Origin: QHVT01 sp036389275
Lineage (GTDB): Bacteria; Acidobacteriota; Thermoanaerobaculia; Gp7-AA8
Reading direction: 5' to 3'
Assembly: GCA_036389275.1 (NCBI GenBank)
Contig: DASVQE010000099.1
Coordinates: forward strand, 31,881 to 95,880
DNA length: 64,000 nt
The translations under genes were made by a program, and so were the position numbers. Shown here in pieces: positions 26,625 to 34,568 of this stretch (position 1 is the first letter of the stretch; every line of letters begins with the position of its first letter). Below the pieces are notes generated by a model. The model had not been told where the DNA came from. It saw nothing but the letters and a program-made list of their open reading frames with translations, and ran no database searches.

Positions 26625-26865
26625 TCCGAATGCTCTGATGTCGCGCGACTGATCGGGGGACGACCGGGGGCCTCCGGCGGCTGGGGCCGAGGGCCCCAGA
26701 CCCCATCTGGTTGGCCTAGCCTCCACGCCACATCAGCGGAATCTTGGCGAGTCTGTGGCGTGGAGGCTAGGCCAACCAACGGGGTCCGGGGCGCGTGGCC
26801 CCGGCCGCCGGAGGCCTCCCGTCGTTCCCCGAATCAGTCGCGCGACATCAGAGCATTCGGATCAG
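26621..26865. repeat. 245-bp near-perfect inverted repeat between convergent genes (copy 1)
   Basis: Two 112-bp arms (26621-26732 and 26754-26865) around a 21-nt loop. The outer 33 bp of each arm are identical, and the inner part (TTGGCCTAGCCTCC then ACGCCACA) pairs perfectly; only the middle carries mismatches. The ends contribute the stop codons of both flanking convergent genes. A related copy is at 63863-64000. The interval 26625-26861 holds nothing else. It could act as a bidirectional terminator or be a mobile palindromic element. Confidence 0.92.
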
Positions 26866-29678
26866 AACGACGTCTCCAGGGCGATGAACGGTTCGGCGCG
26901 GTGATCGCGCCAGCGGTAGGCGATTCCCATGCGATAGCGCAGTGGTGCGAAGTAGCCGAGAAAGACGTCGAGCGCGACTTCGGCGCCGGTTGACGCGATC
27001 GTTTCGCGGCCGCCGTTTCGTTGCCACGCCGCGCCGGCGTCGGTGAACACATCGCCGACCAGGCGGTTGAAAAACAGCGGCCAGGTGCTGGGGCCGCGGT
27101 CGATCTGCCAGAGCGGGACGCGGTACTCGAGCGACGCCAGCGCGGCGCGGTTGCCGCGCAGCGTGCTCGAGTCGTAGCCGCGCACCGGGAAATTGCGCGA
27201 CTCGATCGAGAGGAACTCGCCGGCGCCGGTGCCGCCGACGCGCAGCTCGCGCTGCAGGATGAAATCGCCCGTCGTGTAACCGCCGGCGACGCGCGCGGCC
27301 AGCACGTGACGCCCGTTCGGCGAGCGGCGCACCGGCACCGAGAGATAGCCGCGCAGATCGGCGCGGTACTGCTGCAGCGTTGCGTCGCTGCCGAGGGCGC
27401 GGCTGAGATTCTCGTAATCGACACGCGCGGTGATCCCGTCCTCGGCGCTCACCGAGAACCCGAACGTGCGCGCCGTGTTGAACGCGGCGCCGGCGCGCAC
27501 ACCTTGCAATGTGCCGCGGAAGACTCCGACCCGCGCGAGGTCGGCGTCGCGCACGCCGAGTGGCGGAGTGCCGCTGATGTGATCGCGCACGCCGCCGATC
27601 CAGCCGTACGCCTGCCGCTCGTAGCGCCGCCACGGCGCCGACACCTGCGCGAACAACCGCTGCGTCGTCTCCGTGTACGCCACCACGCCGCCCGGCGTGC
27701 GGAACGCCACCGGATCGTCGTCGTAGCGCAGCGTCGCCAGCGTGATCGTCGGATAGAGGCGGTCGTATGCGTAGACCAGCGCGTGACCGTCGTTCGTCAG
27801 CGTGGCCGTGTACTGATGAAAGCCGAGGACGTCGCCGCCGGAGGTGGTGATCCCGTAAGTCCCGTCGCTGATGATCGGCGACCACCACTTCGGCAGCGCG
27901 GAGCGGAGCGGCGAGTACGGACGATCAGTGACATCCGTGCGCGCGGCCGCCACCGTGCGCGAGACCCGCGTGCGATCGGCGGGCGTGATCCGGTAGTCGG
28001 CGGCCGTGGCGCGGGCGACGTCGAAACCATTCGCGTGATAGTCGGCAAAGTAGAGCGTGCGCCCGTCGCGCGTGGCCGGAAAGAACGCGCCGCCGTAGAC
28101 ATTCGTCAGCCTCCGGATCGCGCCGCCGCCCATCGGCACGGAGTAGATGTTGGCGATGCCGGTGACGTCGCTCGAGAAGATCACGTCGTCGCCGGCGAAT
28201 CGCGGCGCCGCATTCGTCGAGCGCGGCAATCCGGCAGTCAGCACCTCCATCCGTACACCTTTGCGGCTGTACGTCACGACGTCGATCCGTCCTGCCTTCC
28301 ATTCGGAAAGGACGATCCGGTCGTTGCGCACGTCGGGCTCGGAGAACTGCGTCTCATCGTCCGGCTGCACGAGCGTGCGCACCGCGCCACTGACTGCGTC
28401 GACTTCGACCAGCGTGTTGCGCCCGGCGCGATTCGCCACCGCCACCAGCGCCTGTCCGTCGGGCGTGAACGCCGGGTGCTTGAGCCGCGCGCCGCGGGTG
28501 ATGCGCCGCTCGCGCGTCTCGCCGATGCGCCAGACGTAGAGATCCGACAGCAGCGAAAACGAACCGACGTACTCGAGATCGGAGTAGGCGATGGACTTCC
28601 CGTCGGGCGACCAACTGATCGACGAGGCGCTGTGGACCTCGTGCGTGGCCACCTCCCGTCCGGCGGCGAGGTCGTAGACGCGGATGGTCGGCCGCTCGAA
28701 CGGGCCGCGGTGGGTGTAGGCGAGGCGCGTGCCGTCGGGCGAGAGCGCCAGATGCTGCGTCGAGTATCCGAGTGACGTCAGGCGCTGCTTCTCCGTGAGC
28801 CCCGTCGCGCGCAACGCTTCGAGCTGATTGCGATACGCGACAGTCTGCTCGCGCGTCCACGTCTCCCAAAGTTCGGTGATGCTCGCGCCGAAGACTTTGC
28901 GCGCGGTGCGATTCACAAAGTAGGGGACGATGCGCGAGGCGTAGGCGTGCGTGAAATTCGCCAGCGATGCGGTGCCGTTGCGCCGCGCCAGCCACGTCAG
29001 AAACTTCGACCCGAAGTAGTAACGCGCCGCGCCGCCCGGCCAGAACGGCGTGAGCCCGCCGGCCTGCGCCTCGCTCGGCCAGTGGTCTTCGATGGCCGCG
29101 GTGCGCAGCACCATCTCCACGAACGTTCCCTTCACGCGTCCGGCATCGGTCAGCTCCGACTCGGCGAACGTGGCCAGACCCTCGGTGAGCCAGAGCGGCG
29201 AGAACTCGTTCGGGAACGCGGCAGGGTTGCGGCCGAGGAGGCGGCGGAGGAGTGCGGGAAGCGCGTGCGCCTCGTCGAGATGCAGGATGTGCGTGTACTC
29301 GTGCGTGATCACCAGGTCGAGCCAGTCGTCGTAGTACGAAAGCTCGCTCGACGGATCGCCGCCCGGCGCGGAGACGTAGATCTCGATGCGGTTGCTCGGG
29401 AACGTCGTGGCCGAGCCGTTGGAGACGTCGACGTGATCGGTGAGGATCAGATGCGTGCGGCCGCGCGGCGTCCAGCGCATCAGCGGCACGAGCCGCGTGT
29501 GGATGTCTTCGGCGATCGCCGCCGCGCGCCGCGCCAGCGCGTCTTCGCCGCCGTGGTAGTGCACCTGGAAATGCGCGGTGTCGATGGTGCGCCACCGCAG
29601 CGACGGCGGATACTCCGAGGCCGCATTTGCGGCAGACGCAAACGCCAGGAGCACGATCGGGAGAAGCCGGCGGATCAT
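26862..29678 (-). CDS. Secreted gluzincin-like protease fused to beta-propeller and Omp85-like barrel
   Basis: 938 residues from ATG 29678, signal peptide 1-19 (LLPIVLLAFASAANA). Residues about 30-280 are a peptidase MA-like domain with HEYTH at 126-130 and the third zinc ligand Glu166 in WLTEGLATF. About 310-620 are TolB/PD40 propeller blades (LALSPDGTRLAYTHRG, ISWSPDGKSIAYSD, AFTPDGQALV). About 640-938 resemble a D15/Omp85 surface-antigen barrel (FLSIESRNFPVRGYDSS, SLEYRVPLW, GDVFTDAGAAW), ending in a C-terminal Phe as in outer-membrane barrels. So a zinc protease appears anchored to its own outer-membrane barrel. Side exposed and substrate are unknown. Confidence 0.82.
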   Translation of the reverse strand: MIRRLLPIVLLAFASAANAASEYPPSLRWRTIDTAHFQVHYHGGEDALARRAAAIAEDIHTRLVPLMRWTPRGRTHLILTDHVDVSNGSATTFPSNRIEIYVSAPGGDPSSELSYYDDWLDLVITHEYTHILHLDEAHALPALLRRLLGRNPAAFPNEFSPLWLTEGLATFAESELTDAGRVKGTFVEMVLRTAAIEDHWPSEAQAGGLTPFWPGGAARYYFGSKFLTWLARRNGTASLANFTHAYASRIVPYFVNRTARKVFGASITELWETWTREQTVAYRNQLEALRATGLTEKQRLTSLGYSTQHLALSPDGTRLAYTHRGPFERPTIRVYDLAAGREVATHEVHSASSISWSPDGKSIAYSDLEYVGSFSLLSDLYVWRIGETRERRITRGARLKHPAFTPDGQALVAVANRAGRNTLVEVDAVSGAVRTLVQPDDETQFSEPDVRNDRIVLSEWKAGRIDVVTYSRKGVRMEVLTAGLPRSTNAAPRFAGDDVIFSSDVTGIANIYSVPMGGGAIRRLTNVYGGAFFPATRDGRTLYFADYHANGFDVARATAADYRITPADRTRVSRTVAAARTDVTDRPYSPLRSALPKWWSPIISDGTYGITTSGGDVLGFHQYTATLTNDGHALVYAYDRLYPTITLATLRYDDDPVAFRTPGGVVAYTETTQRLFAQVSAPWRRYERQAYGWIGGVRDHISGTPPLGVRDADLARVGVFRGTLQGVRAGAAFNTARTFGFSVSAEDGITARVDYENLSRALGSDATLQQYRADLRGYLSVPVRRSPNGRHVLAARVAGGYTTGDFILQRELRVGGTGAGEFLSIESRNFPVRGYDSSTLRGNRAALASLEYRVPLWQIDRGPSTWPLFFNRLVGDVFTDAGAAWQRNGGRETIASTGAEVALDVFLGYFAPLRYRMGIAYRWRDHRAEPFIALETSF

Positions 29679-29698
29679 GCAAGAGAGCGACCCGCTGC

Positions 29699-29704
29699 TA
29701 CACT
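29699..29704 (+). promoter_or_regulatory. Leaderless-type -10 box for the envelope operon
   Basis: TACACT in GCTACACTCGC, 7-nt gap to GTG 29712. Confidence 0.6.
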
Positions 29705-29711
29705 CGCCTCC

Positions 29712-30899
29712 GTGCCGTCGCGACGCTCGCTGCTGCTGGCCATCGCCCTCGGGCTCTGCGCCGCCGCGGTCTCGTTCATCGTCGAGAAGAACCTTCCTAC
29801 GGTTGCCTATCGCGGCAACGCCGACCTCTGGTACGAAGGCGATCTGCATCGCGTCTTCGACAACATGACCGACCGGCAGAGCGATCACTATCGCGCCAAA
29901 GTGCATCCGCTCTTCTCGCTGCTCGTCTACTCCGCCGTGTACATCCCGCGCGTGCTGCTGCACGTCGAGCCGCTGCTGTCGGTGCGCATCGTGGTCGCTG
30001 CCGCCGCCTTCGCCTGGGGCGCGCTGCTCTACGCGCTGCTCGAGGAAGTGGCCGGGAGCGTCGCCGGCGCGGTGACGTTCTCGCTCGCGGCCATCGTGAG
30101 CGCGGCCATGCTCTTCTGGGGCACGGTGCCGGAGACGTATCTGTTCGGATCGGTGAGCATCGTGCTGGCCATGCTCGCCGCCATTCACGTGCGGCGCGAA
30201 TCGGCGCTGACGGCGGTGAGCGGGCTGACGATGAGCTTCACCATCACCAACTGGATGGCCGGCATCGCCGCGGCGTGGTCGGCGCTGCGGTGGCGGCGCT
30301 CGCTGCAGGTGACGGTCAACGCCTTCGCCCTGGTGGTGCTGCTCTGGGGCGTGCAGAAGTACCTCTTTCCGTCCGCGCAATTTTTCATCGGCGACAAGGA
30401 AGAGCGCGACTACCTCTTCCGCCCGACGCCGCCGCGCATCGCCCAGGCCGCGGGCGATTTCTTCGTGACGACGATGGTCATGCCGCGCAGCCGGGCCGAG
30501 TTCCGCGACTACCAGCCGCAGGCGGTCCTGCTGACGCAGCACGCGCAACTCGGCTCGAACCGCCCCTGGGGTTTGATCGCCACGATCCTCTGGCTCGCGC
30601 TGCTCGCGCTCGGCGCGGCCGGCGTCGCGCGGCTCGCGCCGCCGCTGCGCTGGACGCTGCTGCTCACGCTCGCCGGCCAGCTCGTGCTGCACATCCTTTA
30701 CGGCGACGAGACCTTTTTGTACGCGATGCACTTTGTGCCGCTCCTGGTCGTGCTGGCGGCCTGCTCGCTGCGCACGCGCGCCCGAAAGATCGCGCTGGCG
30801 CTGGCGGCGCTCTTCGTCGTCACCGCCGCGGTGAACAACGTGCGCGAGCTGGGGCGCGCGCGGCACTACGTGCGCGTGCCGCTGGTGAAACCGCAGTGA
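29712..30899 (+). CDS. Polytopic membrane protein, GT-C glycosyltransferase-like
   Basis: 395 residues from GTG 29712, about nine or ten hydrophobic helices, with a first extracytoplasmic loop carrying acidic residues (NADLWYEGDLHRVFDNM, about 33-50) and a C-terminal DETFLYAMHF. The arrangement resembles GT-C enzymes that use polyprenyl-phosphate sugars. The next gene, overlapping by 4 bp, makes a polyprenyl-phosphate pentose, which supports such a role. No family signature is diagnostic, so the assignment is tentative. Confidence 0.65.
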   Translation: MPSRRSLLLAIALGLCAAAVSFIVEKNLPTVAYRGNADLWYEGDLHRVFDNMTDRQSDHYRAKVHPLFSLLVYSAVYIPRVLLHVEPLLSVRIVVAAAAFAWGALLYALLEEVAGSVAGAVTFSLAAIVSAAMLFWGTVPETYLFGSVSIVLAMLAAIHVRRESALTAVSGLTMSFTITNWMAGIAAAWSALRWRRSLQVTVNAFALVVLLWGVQKYLFPSAQFFIGDKEERDYLFRPTPPRIAQAAGDFFVTTMVMPRSRAEFRDYQPQAVLLTQHAQLGSNRPWGLIATILWLALLALGAAGVARLAPPLRWTLLLTLAGQLVLHILYGDETFLYAMHFVPLLVVLAACSLRTRARKIALALAALFVVTAAVNNVRELGRARHYVRVPLVKPQ

Positions 30900-31750
30900 A
30901 GCACTACCTCGCGCTCCTCCGTCCCGCGCAGTGGATCAAGAACGGCTTCGTCCTGGCGCCGCTGATCTTCTCGCGCTCGTTCCTCGACGGCGGCGCGGTC
31001 GTGCGCGCGCTGGCTGCCTTCGCCGTGTTCTGCGCCGCGTCGAGCGCCGGCTACGTCATCAACGATCTGGTCGACCGCGAGCGCGACCGGCAGCATCCAT
31101 TGAAGCGCACGCAGCGCCCCATCGCCGCCGGCCACGTCTCACCGCGCGGCGCGACGCTCGTGGTCGCGTTGCTGCTGCCGCTCGCGCTGATCGCGGCGTG
31201 GCTGCTCTCGCTGCAGTTCCTCGCCGCCGTGGCGACGTATCTGGCGGTGAGCATCGCCTACAGCGTGCGTCTCAAGGACCTGCCGATCGTCGATCTCTTC
31301 GCCATCGCCGTCGGATTCGTGCTGCGGGTGTGGGGCGGCGCGGTGGCGCTGCCGGTGGCGCTGTCGGTCTGGATGTTCATCACGGCGCTCTCGCTCGCGC
31401 TCTACCTCGCCGCGACGAAGCGGCGGCAGGAGCTGCTCTCGAGCGGCACGGCCGTCGATTTTCGCGCCGTGCTGCAGCACTACACGGTGCGGCTGATGGA
31501 TTACTACTCGGAGATCGCCGCGGTGGCGACGTTCGTGTTCTACAGTCTCTACATCGCGAACGTCCGGCCGCAGCTCGCGCTCACGATTCCGGTGGTGCTG
31601 TTCGGCCTCTTCCGCTATCGCTATCTGATGGAGCTCGACTCCGGCGGCCACGTCTCTCCGACCGACGCGCTGCTGCGCGACCCGCAACTGATCGCGTGCG
31701 CCGTCGTCTGGACGGCGGTGTCGGTGGTGGTGCTGTTCGAGACTTCCTGA
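30896..31750 (+). CDS. Decaprenyl-phosphate phosphoribosyltransferase-like UbiA protein
   Basis: 284 residues from GTG 30896 (GTGA overlap). The UbiA fold with about eight helices begins LRPAQWIKNGFVLAPLIFS, typical of DPPR synthase (mycobacterial Rv3806c type). The key motif is NDLVDRERDRQHPLKRTQRP; the second is YSVRLKDLPIVDLFAIAVGFVLRV. It would transfer phosphoribose from PRPP to polyprenyl phosphate, supplying a lipid-linked pentose for envelope glycans. The epimerase partners (DprE1/DprE2) are not in the window. Confidence 0.88.
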   Translation: MKHYLALLRPAQWIKNGFVLAPLIFSRSFLDGGAVVRALAAFAVFCAASSAGYVINDLVDRERDRQHPLKRTQRPIAAGHVSPRGATLVVALLLPLALIAAWLLSLQFLAAVATYLAVSIAYSVRLKDLPIVDLFAIAVGFVLRVWGGAVALPVALSVWMFITALSLALYLAATKRRQELLSSGTAVDFRAVLQHYTVRLMDYYSEIAAVATFVFYSLYIANVRPQLALTIPVVLFGLFRYRYLMELDSGGHVSPTDALLRDPQLIACAVVWTAVSVVVLFETS

Positions 31751-32679
31751 TGGTGACGTACGAAGATGAGCTGGAAGAGCTCCGCCCGCTCCTCGGCGAC
31801 GAGTACAGCGACGCGCGTCTGGCGCGCGAGCGCCGCCAGGTATTTTCCGTAGATCCGGAAGTCCGTTTCTGCGCCTGGGGCGGTGCGTCGCTCCTCGCCG
31901 CCGCCGCCGGGGTCGTGCTGAAGAACAATCTCGAGCGCATCGGTCCTCTGGCGCTGGCGCTGCTGATCGCGCTCGCCGCCGCGGCCTGCTACGCGTTCGT
32001 CTGGCTCCGCCGCGCGCGCGCTTCTGCGATCGACCCATACATCCTGCTCCTCGGCGGGCTGCTGGTCAGCGCCGACGCCGCGTTCGTCGAGAAGCAGTTC
32101 CATCTCCTCGGAGCCGACGCGCCGCGCCACTTTCTCTGGCTGGCGTTGATCCACGCGGCGGGCGCGTATCTCTACGGCTCGCGCATGCTGCTCTCGCTCT
32201 CGGTCGCCGCGCTGGCGGCGTGGTTCGGGATCGAGCGCGCGCTGCCGTTCGACACCACGGCCGACGCGCCGCGCTACTTCGTCTGCGCCGCGATCGTCTT
32301 CGCCTGGCGGCTGCTGCACGCGCGGCTCTCGCGCCACGACTTCGGCCCGGTCTTCGAGCACGCCGTCGCCACGCTCGCATTCGCCGGCGGCTTCGCGATG
32401 ATGGTCGATCATCAGACGCGCGCGCTCGGCTGCTTCATCGTCGTCGCCATCGCCGCGGCGGTGATCGCGTGGGGCTTCTACGTCCGCCGGGAGCTGTTCG
32501 TGCTCTACGCCTTCATCTACGCGGTCATCGCCGTCGACGTGCTGGTCGTCTCGAACGTCTCGGCGGATGCGATCGCGCTGCTGTTTCTCCTCGTCTCGAC
32601 CATCGCCGCCATCGCCGTGCTGCTGGTGATCCACGCGCGGTTTCATGAGGCGCGGCCGCGTCACGGAGCGCAACCATGA
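31750..32679 (+). CDS. DUF2157-like polytopic membrane protein
   Basis: 309 residues; the ATG at 31750 overlaps the upstream stop (TGATG). A 40-residue acidic cytoplasmic start (YEDELEELRPLLGDEYSDARLARERRQ) is followed by eight or nine helices. Architecture resembles DUF2157 proteins; function unknown. It is the third gene of an overlapping four-gene operon and shares a 4-bp overlap with the next. Confidence 0.7.
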   Translation: MVTYEDELEELRPLLGDEYSDARLARERRQVFSVDPEVRFCAWGGASLLAAAAGVVLKNNLERIGPLALALLIALAAAACYAFVWLRRARASAIDPYILLLGGLLVSADAAFVEKQFHLLGADAPRHFLWLALIHAAGAYLYGSRMLLSLSVAALAAWFGIERALPFDTTADAPRYFVCAAIVFAWRLLHARLSRHDFGPVFEHAVATLAFAGGFAMMVDHQTRALGCFIVVAIAAAVIAWGFYVRRELFVLYAFIYAVIAVDVLVVSNVSADAIALLFLLVSTIAAIAVLLVIHARFHEARPRHGAQP

Positions 32680-33665
32680 ACGCTCGCGAAGAACGCCTCG
32701 CCGCGCTGCGCACCACGCTGCCGCCGCACGTCGCCGCGACCATCGAGGTTCCGTGGCGCACCAGCCGTCTGCTTGCGCAGATCGTCTTCTTCATCCTCAC
32801 CGCCATCGGCATGGAGGTCCTCTACTTCTTCTGCGACACGATCGGTTTGCCGGCCGGCTTCGTCACCGGTGCGGTCGGCGTCGGCCTCGCCGAGTACCTG
32901 ATCGGCGTGCGGCGTTGGTGGAACACCGGCGTCGAGCCGGCGCTCTGGCTCGGTGCGATGATCGCCTTCGTCACGCTGCTGCCGCGCAGCGGCACGCCGG
33001 AGGCGATGCTCGTCCTGGCGCTCGCCTGCGGTATCGCCGGCGCGCGCGTGCGCCATCCGCTCATCGGCGCCGTCGGAGCCGGATTCGTGGTGGCGTGGTG
33101 CGAGCAGCGTTTCGACCTCGGCGTCGTCGCCGCGCTCGCGATCGGCGCCGCCGCGCTCCTCGCGCTGACGCGCACCTGGCAGCGCCCGTCGAACGAGCAC
33201 CTCTGCGTCGCCCTGTTGCTGCTCGTTCCCGCCGGCGGCTGGTTCGCCGCGGATGCCGAGTGGCGTCGCGCCACCATCGCGCTCTACGCTGCCTTCGGCG
33301 CGCTCGCGCTCATCGCGGCGCTGCGCAGGCGCCATCACGCCATGTTCGCCGCCGCGGCCATCGGCCTCGGCATCGCCGGTTTTGAGAGCTCGCGTCTGGT
33401 CGCCGCGCCTGCGGCGCTGAAGCTCGCCGCCGGCGGCGCGCTGCTGCTGGCGATCGCCTTCGCCGTCTCGCGCGCGCTGCGCGGACGCACCAGCGGCTTC
33501 GTGACCATGCCGGAGGCGCCGAGCGAGCTCGCCGAGGCGGCCGAGCTCGGCGGAACGCTGGCCGCGTCGCAACTTTCTTCGTCGAAAAGCGGAGAAACGG
33601 CGCCGGACGAGCGTCCGCAGGATGGCGGCGGCTTCGGCGGCGCCGGCGCGACCGGCGACTATTAG
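32676..33665 (+). CDS. Polytopic membrane protein with Gly-rich tail
   Basis: 329 residues in an ATGA overlap with the gene before it. About nine helices between residues 30 and 270, then an acidic, Ser-rich stretch and a tail GGGFGGAGATGDY. It is similar in plan to DUF4401-type partners of DUF2157 proteins, but I cannot confirm the family. Last gene of the envelope operon. Confidence 0.7.
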   Translation: MNAREERLAALRTTLPPHVAATIEVPWRTSRLLAQIVFFILTAIGMEVLYFFCDTIGLPAGFVTGAVGVGLAEYLIGVRRWWNTGVEPALWLGAMIAFVTLLPRSGTPEAMLVLALACGIAGARVRHPLIGAVGAGFVVAWCEQRFDLGVVAALAIGAAALLALTRTWQRPSNEHLCVALLLLVPAGGWFAADAEWRRATIALYAAFGALALIAALRRRHHAMFAAAAIGLGIAGFESSRLVAAPAALKLAAGGALLLAIAFAVSRALRGRTSGFVTMPEAPSELAEAAELGGTLAASQLSSSKSGETAPDERPQDGGGFGGAGATGDY

Positions 33666-33720
33666 CCGCAGCCGGCGGAAAAATGTTCCACGTGCCACAT
33701 TGTGTGTGCACCTCGCCTCG

Positions 33721-33742
33721 GGACCACCATTACGAGTGGTCC
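33721..33742. promoter_or_regulatory. Palindromic operator copy 1 (GGACCAC-N8-GTGGTCC)
   Basis: Perfect 7-bp arms with spacer CATTACGA, 55 bp after the membrane-protein gene. The same GACCAC-N8-GTGGTC design recurs at 34093-34112 before the nrdJ promoter. A small hairpin CGCC-N6-GGCG follows at 33746-33759. Confidence 0.65.
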
Positions 33743-34092
33743 AAACGCCCCGAAAGGCGCTTTTCCGCAGATTTTGGATTCCGCTTGCTTTTCGCCCTTT
33801 TTCTCACGTGAATTCCTCCGGAATCGAGACGAAAAAGCTGATGAAAATCCGCCTCGCGGCTTTGCTGATATTCGCCACGAAAAACGTGTGCAATTCATGT
33901 GGAGAATTGCAGGATTTGCTGAGGAATCCGCGCAAATCGCCCTGTGAAAAAGCCTGTGGATTTCCTGTCGGAAACCGGCGGAATAGCAGTGGAACCGCGG
34001 CTGAAAACCGCCTCGCTGGCGACAGCAGACTGGTCCGTGTAACTCGCTGCAAAAACGCCACTTACTCACGATGTTGTGCTCTTCTTCGCGGC
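33743..34092. other. Low-G+C non-coding stretch, possible RNA gene
   Basis: No convincing protein gene on either strand: open frames here lack family resemblance and cross conserved palindromes. G+C is visibly lower than the genome. It contains a perfect GCAATTC-N7-GAATTGC hairpin (33890-33910), GGATTCC/GGAATCC complementary segments, several TGTGGA/GTGGAA motifs, and CACGATGTTGTG at 34067-34078. It lies between two copies of the same operator. A small RNA or an extended control region is plausible; no known RNA family was recognised. Confidence 0.4.
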
Positions 34093-34112
34093 GACCACAA
34101 GATATTGTGGTC
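34093..34112. promoter_or_regulatory. Palindromic operator copy 2, NrdR-box-like, at the nrdJ promoter
   Basis: GACCAC-AAGATATT-GTGGTC. Its inner 16 bp (CCACAAGATATTGTGG) agree with the NrdR box consensus ACACTATATATAGTGT at 11 of 16 positions. It lies just upstream of the -35 at 34118. CACGATGTTGTG, centred exactly 30 bp upstream, could be a second half-turn-phased site. NrdR, the usual RNR repressor, is the prime candidate binder. Confidence 0.65.
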
Positions 34113-34117
34113 CGCGC

Positions 34118-34146
34118 TTGACACGCCGGGTCTCTGGGCGTACGTT
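34118..34146 (+). promoter_or_regulatory. Sigma-70-type promoter of the nrdJ transcript
   Basis: TTGACA (34118-34123), 17-bp spacer, TACGTT (34141-34146). A canonical -35 is exceptional in this window, where most promoters show only a -10. Transcription from here would give a leader of about 415 nt before nrdJ, including a small ORF. Confidence 0.65.
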
Positions 34147-34185
34147 GTCTGCCATCACAACAACCTAGCGAAGTGAGGGAGGAGC

Positions 34186-34335
34186 ATGAAGCATTCGAAG
34201 CATGAGACACGCTCGGAAAACCGGCTTCCGGTCCGCTCCGTATCGCTCCAGATTCGCGATTTTCAGGTGTCGTTGAAAGTGCGTTCTGCCGTACCGCAGG
34301 CGGCTCCGCAAGCGGCCCGCGCCGCCTTCCGCTGA
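34186..34335 (+). CDS. Small 49-residue ORF in the nrdJ leader
   Basis: ATG 34186 is preceded by AGGGAGGAG at 5-nt spacing at most, a very strong Shine-Dalgarno for this genome. The product starts MKHSKHETRSENRLPVRSVS and ends in an Ala/Pro/Arg-rich tail; it is basic with no membrane segment. It lies between the promoter and nrdJ, 233 bp before the nrdJ ATG, so it could be a leader peptide for attenuation or a small RNR accessory. The interval 34336-34568 after it shows no further gene and no B12 riboswitch signature that I could find. Confidence 0.5.
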   Translation: MKHSKHETRSENRLPVRSVSLQIRDFQVSLKVRSAVPQAAPQAARAAFR

Positions 34336-34568
34336 CGGTTGTTGTCGCCGCCCGCGCCGAGCCGCGGACGACTCGTTCTTTTGCGCCGTCCGTGTCTTCG
34401 GATGCGGCCGGCAGTGCTGGGGAAGAGGGGACGGCAGTTCAGCCCCGAGGGACATCGGATCACCGGCGCGCTCCGTAAAGGATCCGCGGCATCGCACCGG
34501 CCGATCTCCTTCGCCGCGCAGCGAACATCCTTCCTCTGTTTTTTGTTGAAGCCGAAGGAGAAAATGCC

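Noticed and set aside
34144..34161. GTTGT-N8-ACAAC as a third NrdR-like operator
   Set aside because: Arms are only 5 bp, they overlap the -10 and likely TSS, and they do not match the GACCAC/GTGGTC pair.
33622..34176. 184-codon plus-strand frame across the nrdJ upstream region
   Set aside because: Crosses the end of the membrane-protein gene, both palindromic operators and the promoter, has no Shine-Dalgarno and no family match.
34147..34568. Adenosylcobalamin riboswitch before nrdJ
   Set aside because: No B12-box or core-like motif could be found; only loose purine-rich matches. An Infernal search would settle it.
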